Positions 51,538 to 60,921 of a DNA stretch of 64,000 nucleotides are shown here, piece by piece. The stretch's first letter is position 1. Each line of letters opens with the position of its first letter. The position numbers and the translations under genes are program-made. The stretch lies in contig CAKOOW010000001.1 in NCBI GenBank assembly GCA_934098445.1, positions 11,440 to 75,439 on the forward strand. Direction: 5' to 3'. The DNA comes from an uncultured Bacilli bacterium (GTDB lineage: Bacteria > Bacillota_I > Bacilli_A > RF39 > UBA660). The notes under the pieces were generated by a model. It had not been told where the DNA came from and made no database searches. It saw only the letters and a list, made by a program, of their open reading frames with translations.

Positions 51538-52659
51538 TTATTCTAAAGAATTAATTTCTTCTAATGATAAACCAGTAACATTAGCAATTAAATCTTTAGA
51601 TATATTATTAGCTAACATATTTTTAGCTATCTCTTTGGATTTGTTCTCATTATCTTCCTTTAGTTTCCTATTTTCGGATGCTATTTTTTCTTTTTCAGCA
51701 ATCATCTTTTCGTGTTCAGCAACTATTTTTTCTTTTTCAGCAAATATCTTTTCGTGTTCAGCAAACATCTTAGAAGCTTTAGCAATATCAGCTTCTGCTT
51801 GTTCTCTAATTTCTTTAGCTTCATCCTTGATTTGTTTGGCTTCAGCCCTAATTTGTCTGGCTTCGGCTTTAATATCTTCGGCATCGGATATTATTGTATT
51901 CATAAGCATTTCTTGGTTTGAATACTCCGTATAAAGAGCAATATTATCTTCATCAGCTGATAATTCTTTTACCCGGTCAAATAGTTTAGTTCCTTCTTCT
52001 TCACCCATAATCTCTATAGCCTTTCTTAAGAAGACTTCTTCATCATCAGTATCCATTAACAAACACCAATTAGCAACTCTTCTTTCATATTCGTTAATTA
52101 GATTGTAACACGGATCTTTGCTTAAGTTAACAAAAATATTATAGATTTTATCATCCCAGCCGTAAGCAACCTTGCCATCTTGATCACGCATCTGATAAAT
52201 GGCTACTAATCTTTTCGTATCTTTATCTAAATCATCAAAGAAATTAAAATTCACTTGGACTAAACGGGCAATATTCTTATACTTATTGTTACCAACAATT
52301 AAGGTATTCGCCCCGATTATATTAGTATAAACCTTATTACGATTTAGCATTGGTAGTTGGGAATTTAGTTCAACATTGATATATTCATCTCTTTTAGGAG
52401 TCTTAAAGATTTCATGTTTAATTAGTAAATCTACTTTATTAAGCATTTTTCTTTTATTCATTATTTTTAAATCGCGATTAAGATATTCAATTTTACCTTC
52501 TAGGATATCTTTCTTAATATTTAGAACATCTGATAATAATTGTTCTAAGGTACAATGATAAACATTATCGCCCAAGATTTGCGTGAAAAGAAAATCTATT
52601 TTTAGAGGAATTATTTTTCCTTTAGGAAGGGGATTAATCCTGATGTTATTCTTTGGTAT
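51538..52659 (-). CDS. Rpn/PD-(D/E)XK nuclease-family protein with coiled-coil tail and apparent ATA start
   Basis: The protein resembles Rpn-type recombination-promoting nucleases. KVDLLI and EYINVELN give the D and E of the nuclease core. A long Glu/Ala/Lys coiled coil fills about residues 225-330, and the C-terminus SKDLIANVTGLSLEEINSL is a standard family end. The first standard start is TTG at 52575. But 28 codons upstream in the same frame encode the family N-terminus (PLKIDFLFTQILGDN), preceded by AAGGA and an ATA at 52659. No ATG, GTG or TTG occurs in that stretch. Either ATA is used or a start mutation has shortened it. Confidence 0.7.
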   Translation of the reverse strand: MPKNNIRINPLPKGKIIPLKIDFLFTQILGDNVYHCTLEQLLSDVLNIKKDILEGKIEYLNRDLKIMNKRKMLNKVDLLIKHEIFKTPKRDEYINVELNSQLPMLNRNKVYTNIIGANTLIVGNNKYKNIARLVQVNFNFFDDLDKDTKRLVAIYQMRDQDGKVAYGWDDKIYNIFVNLSKDPCYNLINEYERRVANWCLLMDTDDEEVFLRKAIEIMGEEEGTKLFDRVKELSADEDNIALYTEYSNQEMLMNTIISDAEDIKAEARQIRAEAKQIKDEAKEIREQAEADIAKASKMFAEHEKIFAEKEKIVAEHEKMIAEKEKIASENRKLKEDNENKSKEIAKNMLANNISKDLIANVTGLSLEEINSLE

Positions 52660-52674
52660 ATTACTTCCTTCTTT

Positions 52675-53187
52675 CTACTTTTTTAATTCTTGTAAGTAGA
52701 TTTTTATCATACCTTCTGGGGTATGAGTTTTTTTAGCCATTTCTTCAATAGAAGCGCCAGTTGCTAGGAGATTAACGATATCATTTAATTTATCTTTTAA
52801 AGTAGCGGGATCATCATTAGTAAATCTTGCTAGTTCGTTAGCAATTAGTCTTTCTTTACGATTTAGAGCCATGACATAACCATCTACGCCTAGGCGCTTG
52901 GCAGATTCGGCAACATCGTATCCTAAATAGCTTTTTAAAATATTATAAGCCTTATCTACTAGGGCTGTTAATCTTTCACTACCTTCGGCATATTCGTAAG
53001 CTGTTTTTAGATCAACAGCACAATAACTCATTAAGTTAAAAATCTTTAAACCATTAGTAACTTCTTTTCCTAAAATCTCGGGATGTTTATCTAATTCATC
53101 AAAATCGATATTGATAACAATCTTTTTAATAGGTTCATCTTCGATTTCATATGCTTTGATAGCGGCATTATTCATTCTCATTTTCAT
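52675..53187 (-). CDS. Hypothetical protein, 170 residues, upstream of the Rpn gene
   Basis: No named family. It starts MKMRMNNAAIKAYEIEDEP with AAGGAGG upstream (so the longer open frame is discarded). The middle is helical (ESAKRLGVDGYVMALNRKERLIANELARF) and the C-terminus, ASIEEMAKKTHTPEGMIKIYLQEL, looks like a helix-turn-helix or Rpn-tail motif. It ends 15 bases before the Rpn coding stretch and in the same frame, so the pair is likely an operon. Confidence 0.65.
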   Translation of the reverse strand: MKMRMNNAAIKAYEIEDEPIKKIVINIDFDELDKHPEILGKEVTNGLKIFNLMSYCAVDLKTAYEYAEGSERLTALVDKAYNILKSYLGYDVAESAKRLGVDGYVMALNRKERLIANELARFTNDDPATLKDKLNDIVNLLATGASIEEMAKKTHTPEGMIKIYLQELKK

Positions 53188-53444
53188 TTTGACCTCCTTA
53201 TCTAAGAAGAATAACTCCGGCCGAAAAATTATCCTTCTATATATATATATTGGCGGTCGAAGTCGATTTTTGTTCATAAATTGCAAAAAAGTTGCAAAAA
53301 ATTGCAATTTTTTTGCATTTTCTATCTTTAGAAAACTTTTAAAGCTCCAAAAGAAGACTATTTATAAACTTTTTAGACTAGAAAGAATATTTATGTGATA
53401 GAATAACAACTGATTTAGATTTTAAAACTTACTAGAAAGGTGAT
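53188..53444. other. Regulatory-looking intergenic region with TTGCAA repeats
   Basis: Between divergent genes. Bases 53279-53320 contain four copies of the TTGCA core and a TGCAAAAAA/TTTTTTTGCA hairpin. An ATATATAT tract and a GC-rich CCGGCCG patch lie nearer the minus-strand gene. No reading frame is supported. Confidence 0.5.
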
Positions 53445-54977
53445 ATGGATATTAAGATAGGGGGATATCCTTTAGATAAAGAACAACTAAGAATAGCAAC
53501 GTCTAAAGAAAAAGAGGTTCTGGTAGTAGCGGGAGCGGGGTCAGGGAAAACTTTTACAATCGTAGGGCGCATCTGGTATTTAATTAATATAGAGAAAGTA
53601 AGTCCGGAAGAGATATTATGTATTTCTTATACTAGGGAGGCGGCAAGTAGTTTAAGAAATAAATTACTTAAAGAGTTTAATATTTTGATGAATGTTTATA
53701 CTTTTCATAAGCTTTCTATTAATATCTTAAAGAATAGTAATATTTATTTTAAGATTGCTAGTCCAGACTCTTTAGAGCTTATTATTGAGGAGTATTTAAG
53801 AATAGATATTCTTCTATACCCAGAACAGCTTAAGTACTTAAGATTTATCTTAAAGATTAATTGGCATAGTACGGAGGAGTATCTTAAGATTTTGGATAGT
53901 CATAAGGAAGAGATAGATAAGTTTATCAAGGTAGTAGCAACTTTTATTAGATTAATGAAGTGTAATGGAAAAGATATTTCTTTATTACAAGAGACTTTAA
54001 AAAGACTAGGGAAGAATATATTCAAGAGAATAGAGTGTTATTATATCTTAATAATTCTTAATATCTATGTGAAGTATAAAGTTTATTTAGAAGAGAATAG
54101 GGAATATGACTTTGATGATTTAATTATGGAAGCTACTAAGGTAGTTAATGATAGTTCTTATACTAGGAATTTTAAATATATTATTATTGATGAGTACCAG
54201 GATAGTTCTTTTATTAGGTTTAATTTAATTAAAGAGATAGTTAATATTAATGAAGCTTATTTTATGGCTGTAGGGGATGATTTTCAGTCGATATATAAGT
54301 TCTCAGGGAGTGATATAGGGTTATTTATTAATTTTAAGGATTATTTTAAGAAGGGGAAAGTTCTAAAGATACAGACTACTTATCGGAATAGTCAGGAACT
54401 TGTTGATATTGCAGGGGATTTTATTATGAAGAATAAGATACAACTAAGAAAAGAGATGAGGTCTAATATTCATATTAAGAAACCAATTAAGATTGTTTAT
54501 TATGATTCTAAAGAAAAGGATTTTTATAGATTATGTTTATATTTAAAGAGAAATGGTAGTTATAACATATTAGTCTTAGGGAGGAATAACAACGATATAA
54601 AGGGGTATATGAGTAAGGAGGTTACTTTTAAAGATGGGGTTATTAATCTAAAGAATGATAATACTATGAAGATAAGTTATATGACTATGCATAGGTCTAA
54701 AGGATTAGAATGTGATGATGTAGTTATTATTAATTTAAGAGATGATACGCTTGGATTTCCTTTCCAGGTAGAGGCTGATAAGATATTAAACTACATTAGA
54801 AAGGATACAAAAAAAGACTTCTTAGAAGAGGAAAGAAGGCTATTTTATGTGGGATTAACTAGAGCGAAGAGGAATGTTTATTTATTTACCCCGAAGAGGA
54901 AGGCTTCAGCTTTTGTGATAGAACTTTTAAAGAATTATAAGGATAAACTGGAGATTATTAACAATCTTGACAAGTGA
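53445..54977 (+). CDS. UvrD-like superfamily 1 helicase, compact form
   Basis: 510 residues, paralogous to the helicase at 24591 but without the nuclease-like insert. Motifs: VVAGAGSGKTFTIV (I), ISYTREAASSL (Ia), IIDEYQDSS (II), VGDDFQSIYKFSGS (III), TTYRNSQELVD (IV), MHRSKGLECDDVV (V), VGLTRAKRNVYLF (VI). All ATPase residues are in place. At 510 residues it is shorter than typical UvrD (about 700), lacking much of the 1B/2B subdomains. AAAGGTGAT precedes ATG. Its 3' end overlaps a convergent pilin gene by 20 bases. Confidence 0.87.
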   Translation: MDIKIGGYPLDKEQLRIATSKEKEVLVVAGAGSGKTFTIVGRIWYLINIEKVSPEEILCISYTREAASSLRNKLLKEFNILMNVYTFHKLSINILKNSNIYFKIASPDSLELIIEEYLRIDILLYPEQLKYLRFILKINWHSTEEYLKILDSHKEEIDKFIKVVATFIRLMKCNGKDISLLQETLKRLGKNIFKRIECYYILIILNIYVKYKVYLEENREYDFDDLIMEATKVVNDSSYTRNFKYIIIDEYQDSSFIRFNLIKEIVNINEAYFMAVGDDFQSIYKFSGSDIGLFINFKDYFKKGKVLKIQTTYRNSQELVDIAGDFIMKNKIQLRKEMRSNIHIKKPIKIVYYDSKEKDFYRLCLYLKRNGSYNILVLGRNNNDIKGYMSKEVTFKDGVINLKNDNTMKISYMTMHRSKGLECDDVVIINLRDDTLGFPFQVEADKILNYIRKDTKKDFLEEERRLFYVGLTRAKRNVYLFTPKRKASAFVIELLKNYKDKLEIINNLDK

Positions 54978-55491
54978 ATTTAGCGTTGGGACTAAGAGCA
55001 GTTAGTTCAATGGAATATTTATTTTTAGCAGAAGAATCGACACCGGTTACGGGAATATGAATAACTAGTAGAGTCGGAGAGGGGTAAGAATTAACATTGG
55101 CAACATACTTATAAGTAACATTATTAACATCATAAGTACCATAGTTAAGGTCCCATTTTTCGAGCATACCAGCTCTTCCATAGGCGATAAAAGTGTCATT
55201 GATGCATAAATACTTTGTGATACCGCCGTGAAATTTAAAAGCACTACAATTAGTATAACCACTGTCAGTAGACTTCTTAATAAAAGTTTCTAAATAATTA
55301 TCAAAATTAATTAAATCACCTTGAATAACATTAATTAGAGAAGCTCTAGTCAAGGTATCTTCATTCCTTTTATTGGATAAAACATCTTCATTCTTTAGGT
55401 CAGATAGTAAATTAACAACAAATATCATTACAATGGATATTAGAACTAAGCTAACTAAGACTTCCATTAAAGTCATACCTTTCTTATTCAT
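54958..55491 (-). CDS. Prepilin-type N-methylation domain protein (minor pilin or pseudopilin)
   Basis: 177 residues. The start MNKKGMTLMEVLVSLVLISI is a type III (prepilin peptidase) signal: charged leader, Gly before the cleavage, Glu at mature position 5 and a hydrophobic helix. The rest is a beta-rich globular domain with three cysteines plus a C-terminal CQDC. The ATG at 55491 is chosen for AAAGGAG. It starts one base after the stop of the other pilin. No motor or peptidase gene is in view. Confidence 0.82.
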   Translation of the reverse strand: MNKKGMTLMEVLVSLVLISIVMIFVVNLLSDLKNEDVLSNKRNEDTLTRASLINVIQGDLINFDNYLETFIKKSTDSGYTNCSAFKFHGGITKYLCINDTFIAYGRAGMLEKWDLNYGTYDVNNVTYKYVANVNSYPSPTLLVIHIPVTGVDSSAKNKYSIELTALSPNAKFTCQDC

Positions 55492-55492
55492 A

Positions 55493-56182
55493 TTACTCCT
55501 TTGCATATAATTTAGTACTATTATAGTAATTTTTGGTTACCTTTCGGTAGCACGTATTATTCTCTTTAACATAACCATTAGTACAATTACCATCTTTTAG
55601 TTTACCTTTTTTATTATAGTCAATATATTCTTCTTGATATTCAACAATGAGACGATAACCATCATCAGTACCTGATAAAGTCTTAAGATAAAGAATAGCA
55701 TTCGTACTCATATTATTTAGGGCTTCCATACTAGCGTTATTAGTACAGCTATTCTTATTAGATTTCGTTAAACACTGTTTTAGGTCATTAACATTATAGT
55801 AAGTAATATAAATTCTAGAAATTTGTAAATAATCAGCGCCGTTACTAATAACTTTATTACTGAAAGCTTGTTTACCAACTTCTTTATCGTTTCGAGACCC
55901 ATATTCATAAGTGTTATACAAGGAGCCATCTTCTGCATTAAAGACAATTATTTTTTTACCGGCATCGACTAAGTATTTTTTTATATAGTTATTAAGATTT
56001 AAAGAGACTAGGTAATCTTCTAAAAGATAAGTACGGTATAAATAGCTAGTATCATCAAACATAGCTCTTCTTTTTTCATTTATAAGTACCCTAGAGAAAG
56101 TAATATATATTGTGATTAACGAGGTCGTCAGAATTGTCATAACCATAATTGTTTCTACAAACATAAATCCTTTTTTATTCAT
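55493..56182 (-). CDS. Prepilin-type minor pilin or pseudopilin
   Basis: 229 residues beginning MNKKGFMFVETIMVMTILTT, a prepilin signal with Gly at the cleavage point and Glu at mature position 5. A large globular domain with several cysteines follows (QCLTKSNKNSCTNN and GNCTNGY, NNTCYRK). Likely a minor component of a type IV-like or Com pseudopilus at the membrane. Adjacent to a second pilin and two tiny membrane proteins. Confidence 0.82.
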   Translation of the reverse strand: MNKKGFMFVETIMVMTILTTSLITIYITFSRVLINEKRRAMFDDTSYLYRTYLLEDYLVSLNLNNYIKKYLVDAGKKIIVFNAEDGSLYNTYEYGSRNDKEVGKQAFSNKVISNGADYLQISRIYITYYNVNDLKQCLTKSNKNSCTNNASMEALNNMSTNAILYLKTLSGTDDGYRLIVEYQEEYIDYNKKGKLKDGNCTNGYVKENNTCYRKVTKNYYNSTKLYAKE

Positions 56183-56245
56183 ATTAATTCCTTATCTTAT
56201 ATATAGAATAGCATAAATCTTGTTAAAAATAAACTTATTAAAAGG

Positions 56246-56497
56246 TTATTTTAAAGATTGTTTTATTTCTTCATAGGAGGCATAACATTCGATTTTCTCA
56301 GTGTCGCCATTAGAGTTTATTATTTCACAAGAACAGGTTTTATTTTCGCAAGAACAGTTGGTCGCATTGGCACATTTTACATTACTATTACACATTGGTT
56401 TAATCTTAGGAACAATAAGTAGATAAATAAAACCAATAAGAAGCATTATAATAGTTTGAAAGATAATAAAATTTATAAGATTAATTTGTTTTTTCAT
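56246..56497 (-). CDS. Small cysteine-rich membrane protein
   Basis: 83 residues: one long helix (about 8-30), then an outside part with a CxxxxxC, CxC, CxC pattern (CNSNVKCANATNCSCENKTCSC) and a final CYASYEEI. Cysteines suggest disulfides or metal binding. No family recognised. It starts directly after the stop of a 31-residue gene and belongs to the pilin operon. Confidence 0.6.
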   Translation of the reverse strand: MKKQINLINFIIFQTIIMLLIGFIYLLIVPKIKPMCNSNVKCANATNCSCENKTCSCEIINSNGDTEKIECYASYEEIKQSLK

Positions 56498-56593
56498 TTA
56501 GCACCACCAAGGAAAAAGGATATTTAAGATAATAAGTTCTAGGATAATAAGGCTGATACTAAGAATAATAGAGTGTTTAATAAGTATTTTCAT
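56498..56593 (-). CDS. Tiny membrane peptide, 31 residues, first gene of the pilin operon
   Basis: A 32-codon frame with AAAGG before its ATG; the stop (TAA) is followed at once by the ATG of the next gene. The product is one hydrophobic helix with a basic N-terminus (MKILIKHSIILSISLIILEL) and ends FPWWC. Coupling and composition support a real gene; no family known. Confidence 0.5.
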   Translation of the reverse strand: MKILIKHSIILSISLIILELIILNILFPWWC

Positions 56594-56700
56594 TTGAATA
56601 GTCCTTTCTTAGAGTATATATTCTTATAGAATATATTGTATCAATTATTTAAGTAAATGTCTTTATTTTGTGATAAAATTATTCTAGAAAGGATAGAAAG

Positions 56701-57666
56701 ATGAAGAAGAGTAGTAAAATCTTAGGAATTATTTTAATTATTATAGTTACTTTTAGTCTAGGGACAGTAGGAGGTTATTATCTTTTTAAGATGAAGATGG
56801 ATAATAATAATAATTCTGTTGAAGGGGAGAAAAAGAATAATCCTGATGAAAAGAATAATGTTAGCTCTAAAGAAGAAGTTAATGATAATACTTCTAAGGA
56901 TGAAGTACTTAGTCTAACCGATAGTACGGTTAAGGAATTATTTAGTAGGAAGACTAATTTTCATATAAGTAGTAAGGTTACCTATGATACTTTAAGTGAT
57001 CAAAAGAAATTAGGAGTAGATTTAGATGGTCTTAAGAAAAGAAATTTTAATCTAGGTTATAAAGATATCTGTGATAAGTTAAAGAATAGTGGTAATCCAT
57101 ATATGAGTGATAATTATGATACTTGTATAAGTCTAAAGAATAAATGGGAAGATGATACGGACTTAGTTACTTATTATACGGTTGATGATGTTAAAAAGAA
57201 TAATATTAAGTATTTTAATGAAAGTAGTAATCTACCGAAAGATTATAGTTATGTGATGTTAACTACTTTAGAGTTAAATCCTGAGTGTGAGAAGGTAGTA
57301 CTTCAAAGTAAAGATAATTATTATTTAGATATGGATATGCATTGTGGATATGGTGGTTTAGAACCAGTGATTGAGAATAGTCTTGTTAAAGCGGTTAAAT
57401 CTAATGATGAAATTATTCTTTATGATACTTATGCCTTAGGAGTTATGGATGATAATATTGGAGAAACACAATATTTTAACTTCTATGGTGATGAAGACTT
57501 TATAAATAAGATTAAATCTTTAGAAGTTATTGTTACCGATAATGGCTCTTTATATGATAAGAATGAACTTGATAAGTTTAAACAGACTTATAAACATACA
57601 TATAAGAAAAATAAATCAGGAGAATATTATTGGGTATCAAGTGAACCAGTAAGCTCTGTAGACTAG
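56701..57666 (+). CDS. Membrane-anchored hypothetical protein, 321 residues
   Basis: One N-terminal helix (about 7-28), a low-complexity Asn/Glu/Lys stalk to about 70, then an outside domain of about 245 residues with cysteines (YKDICDKL, YDTCISLK, NPECEKV, MHCGYGG). No family recognised. The helix-stalk-domain design is shared by several other genes in the window (45031, 62205). Terminator follows at once. Confidence 0.65.
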   Translation: MKKSSKILGIILIIIVTFSLGTVGGYYLFKMKMDNNNNSVEGEKKNNPDEKNNVSSKEEVNDNTSKDEVLSLTDSTVKELFSRKTNFHISSKVTYDTLSDQKKLGVDLDGLKKRNFNLGYKDICDKLKNSGNPYMSDNYDTCISLKNKWEDDTDLVTYYTVDDVKKNNIKYFNESSNLPKDYSYVMLTTLELNPECEKVVLQSKDNYYLDMDMHCGYGGLEPVIENSLVKAVKSNDEIILYDTYALGVMDDNIGETQYFNFYGDEDFINKIKSLEVIVTDNGSLYDKNELDKFKQTYKHTYKKNKSGEYYWVSSEPVSSVD

Positions 57667-57704
57667 AAAAAAATATCTATTCGTAATGAGTAGATATTTT
57701 TTTT
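57667..57704. terminator. Bidirectional terminator between 56701 and 57706 genes
   Basis: AAAAATATCTATTC pairs with GAGTAGATATTTTT (14 bp, one G-T), five-base loop, A and T runs on both sides. Confidence 0.88.
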
Positions 57705-57705
57705 A

Positions 57706-58290
57706 TTACTTTAAATTTCTATTAAGTTTTGGAGCGTTATTCTTAGCCGCTATTTTTTCCTTGGTATAAGTTGGATCCCAGGTTGCAATGCGGATGAAGT
57801 TATAAATTGAAGTTTCTCCATCGGCAAGTAATAGGCTATGTTTAAAGAATTCACGTCCTGTAAGACTGTTACGCATATTAACAATTACATAAGCCCCACA
57901 AGCAAGGTCACCATGAGCAATACCGGCAAATAAATCTTCTTCGGGTGTATGCATCTGGGCACGAACATCATCAAAAGTAAATGTGCAACCTAAAGCCATT
58001 AATCCGTTTATTAATTCAGCTTGTGTAATATCAGGATTTTCAGCAATAAATTTTAGACCGGCAATAATTTTTTCGGCAGTTACTGTATGATCAAGTTCTT
58101 TATTTTCTTTATAAATCTTTCTAGTAACACCATAAACTATTAAATGAGCTTTATCCATTGTAATATCATCAGAGAATAATTTATGACCAGCAAATTCACA
58201 ATATACATGATTTCCTTTTAGTTTCTCAGATAATAGGACTAAGGCAGCCTCTTCTAAAGTAGTTCCTTCTCTTAATTCAATCTTTTCCAT
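57706..58290 (-). CDS. Hypothetical soluble protein, 194 residues
   Basis: No family recognised. Segments: GTTLEEAALVLLSEKLKG, HVYCEFAGHKLFSDDITMDKAH, VTAEKIIAGLKFIAENPDIT, IAHGDLACGAYVIVNMRNSLTGREFF. Well-behaved globular composition, no signal or membrane helix. GGGGG-type site before the ATG. Likely monocistronic. Confidence 0.65.
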   Translation of the reverse strand: MEKIELREGTTLEEAALVLLSEKLKGNHVYCEFAGHKLFSDDITMDKAHLIVYGVTRKIYKENKELDHTVTAEKIIAGLKFIAENPDITQAELINGLMALGCTFTFDDVRAQMHTPEEDLFAGIAHGDLACGAYVIVNMRNSLTGREFFKHSLLLADGETSIYNFIRIATWDPTYTKEKIAAKNNAPKLNRNLK

Positions 58291-58367
58291 TATATTTCCC
58301 CCTTGGTAAGTTGTACTCTAACATAATATTCACCATGTGTCAACTACTTTTTAATATATTATATAAC

Positions 58368-60869
58368 TTATAGTTTTTTACTTTCTTTACTTATTAAGAG
58401 TTTACGGAGCCAATCGAAAGGGATAACACTTAAAGATAGAATAATGACAAAGAATAATTCTTTAAGAGTTAGACCGTACGTACGAAAGAGGTCACCACCA
58501 AAGTAGATTAAGTACATTTGAATAATTGAAATACCAGTAAAAATCAAGATGAAGGGTTTATTTTTGAAGATATTGGCTAAGATATTTAATCTTGTAGTTC
58601 GGGCATTAAGAGCATTAAAAAGACTAGAGAAGATAAAGAAGGCGAAGTAAGCGGTATATAAATAGCGATAGTCATCAGCATAACGAATGAAGTTATAGAC
58701 TAGGGGAGACTTAAAGAAGAAGATACCTAAAAGAGAGGTATATAATCCAGTGAAGAAGATTTCTTTAACCATATAACTATTAATTATATGGACTTTTTTA
58801 GTCTTTGGAGGTTCATTCATATATTCATCTAAAGAGGGTTCACTAGCGAAAGCAATGCCAGCAAGAGTATCCATAATCATATTAATCCATAACATCTGAA
58901 TAACGGTCACCGGAGTTACTATATCCATAATAGGACCAATAATAGCCATTAACATTGCACAGAAATTAACTGTTAATTGGAAGATTATAAACTTTCGAAT
59001 ACTTTTAAAAATAGTTCGGCCGAAAAGGACTGATTTCGTAATAGAAGCAATATTATCATCCAGAATAATAATATCGCCCGCTTCTTTAGCAACTTCAGTC
59101 CCAGAACCCATGGCAAATCCAACATCAGCTAATTTTAAAGCTCCAGCATCATTAATACCATCCCCAGTCATACCAACTACTAAGTCTTGGGCTTGCAATA
59201 TCTTAACCATCCTAGTCTTATCTTTGGGAAGAGCGCGGGCGATAACCTTGATTCTAGTATACAAGTTACTTATATCTTCATCGGTAAGAGAATTAAATTC
59301 ACTACTAGATAAAGCTAAATCATTTTTATTAGTAATAATACCAGCTTCTTTAGCTATTGAAGTCGCTGTATCAATATTATCTCCAGTTATCATAATGACA
59401 TTTATGCCGGCTTGATGGAGAGTTTTTATGGCATTAGGAGTAGTAGTCCTTAAGGTATCCTTAATAATTAGATATCCTAAGTAAGTATGAGAAGTACTTA
59501 GTTTATCTTTTTCGGTCAAGAGAATAATCCGAGAACCAGTTTTAGCTTCGTTATCTATCTCTTTACTAATAGTATCTTTATTTAAAAGAAGTTTCTTTTT
59601 ACCAAAACTATCTAAGTAATAGAGACATTTATCTAATAAGACTTCTTTAGCTCCCTTATAATAAGTAATATCATTATCTAAAGTTACAGAACTATATTTA
59701 TCTTTACTATCAAAGAGTTTCTTAGTAATTATTTTTCTTTCTTTTATGGGTTTATTAACAATCTTTAGAAGAGCTTTATCAGTTTGATTACCACCAGTTA
59801 TTTCTCCAGAAGTATTAAGAATAGAAGAGTTATTATAATACAAGTTATTAGTTATCTCTTCTTGGAGATGCGAAGATAAAGTCTTAAGATTAGATATTTT
59901 CTTATTAGCATAATTAACATAAGAAGTGACTTTGAGATTACCTTCAGTTAAGGTACCGGTTTTATCTGTTAAAAGACAATTGATATTCCCACTAGTCTCG
60001 ATACCAATTAGTTTGCGAACTAAGACATTACTCTTAAGCATTCTTTTCATATTAGAGGAAAGAACAAGGGTAACCATTAGAGGTAATCCTTCGGGAACAG
60101 TAACAACGATAACAGTCATCGAAAGTGTTAAAGAATACAGGATATTATTGATACTAAAGTCTTTAGTAGTCATAAGATAAACGCTTGCTGCTAGGAAGGC
60201 TCCGATGTAGCCAAAAATACTGATTATTTTAGCTAAAGTACTTAGTCTTGATTTTAAAGGACTGATGATGGGAGGAGTTTGAATATCTTTAGCTAGGCCT
60301 CCTATTAAAGTATTATCGCCAACTTTATCAATTTTAATCTTGGCTTCCCCCTCGTAACAGATAGTCGAGGAATAGACATATTCTCCTTTAGATTTATTTT
60401 TATCTTTAGTTTCCCCGTTGATACTAGCTTCATTGACATTTAAGTGTCCTTCTAAGATATAACCATCAGCAGGAATAACATTCCCACTACTAACTAAAAC
60501 AATATCTCCGACGACAATATCTGTAACAGGAATAGTAGTAATTTTACCATTTCGATAGACATTAGCCTTCGTTCTTGATGCTTCTTCTTCTAAACGATTA
60601 AAAGCTTCTTCACTACCATATTCAGCAAAAGATCCAATAGTCGAAGCTAGGATAATAGAGATTAGAATACCTATAGTCTCAAAATAATCATTGTTTCTAA
60701 ATAAAAAAATAATCTTAAATACTAAGACAATAATTAATATTTTGATAATAGGGTCACTTAAAGAAGATAAAATTAAAGAGAAAAGACTTCTTTTTTTGAC
60801 CTTGGTTAAAGTATTACGACCATACTTATTACGACTTTGTATTACTTCTTTATTAGTTAATCCATTCAT
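58368..60869 (-). CDS. Calcium-type P-type ATPase (P2)
   Basis: About 833 residues. N-terminal cation ATPase region, NVNEASINGETKDKN-type TGES equivalent, VTVPEGLPLMVTLVL (the PEGLP membrane motif of Ca pumps), phosphorylation site LLTDKTGTLTEGN, MITGDNIDTATSIAKEAGI and TGDGINDAGALKLADVGFAMG are present. About ten membrane helices. The PEGLP motif and order favour Ca2+ (PMCA-like P2B) export. ATG at 60869 or four codons upstream; neither has a strong site. Confidence 0.92.
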   Translation of the reverse strand: MNGLTNKEVIQSRNKYGRNTLTKVKKRSLFSLILSSLSDPIIKILIIVLVFKIIFLFRNNDYFETIGILISIILASTIGSFAEYGSEEAFNRLEEEASRTKANVYRNGKITTIPVTDIVVGDIVLVSSGNVIPADGYILEGHLNVNEASINGETKDKNKSKGEYVYSSTICYEGEAKIKIDKVGDNTLIGGLAKDIQTPPIISPLKSRLSTLAKIISIFGYIGAFLAASVYLMTTKDFSINNILYSLTLSMTVIVVTVPEGLPLMVTLVLSSNMKRMLKSNVLVRKLIGIETSGNINCLLTDKTGTLTEGNLKVTSYVNYANKKISNLKTLSSHLQEEITNNLYYNNSSILNTSGEITGGNQTDKALLKIVNKPIKERKIITKKLFDSKDKYSSVTLDNDITYYKGAKEVLLDKCLYYLDSFGKKKLLLNKDTISKEIDNEAKTGSRIILLTEKDKLSTSHTYLGYLIIKDTLRTTTPNAIKTLHQAGINVIMITGDNIDTATSIAKEAGIITNKNDLALSSSEFNSLTDEDISNLYTRIKVIARALPKDKTRMVKILQAQDLVVGMTGDGINDAGALKLADVGFAMGSGTEVAKEAGDIIILDDNIASITKSVLFGRTIFKSIRKFIIFQLTVNFCAMLMAIIGPIMDIVTPVTVIQMLWINMIMDTLAGIAFASEPSLDEYMNEPPKTKKVHIINSYMVKEIFFTGLYTSLLGIFFFKSPLVYNFIRYADDYRYLYTAYFAFFIFSSLFNALNARTTRLNILANIFKNKPFILIFTGISIIQMYLIYFGGDLFRTYGLTLKELFFVIILSLSVIPFDWLRKLLISKESKKL

Positions 60870-60921
60870 ATCTGCACCCATTTAATCTTATGAGTACATA
60901 AAAAATTATATGAAAAAAGAA

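Noticed and set aside
51538..52659. Transposase or mobile element call for the Rpn-type gene
   Set aside because: Rpn proteins are sometimes labelled transposases, but no terminal inverted repeats or target duplication flank this gene.
53239..53251. ATATATATATAT tract as an origin or unwinding element
   Set aside because: It is short and isolated, with no DnaA boxes near; AT tracts are common in this genome.
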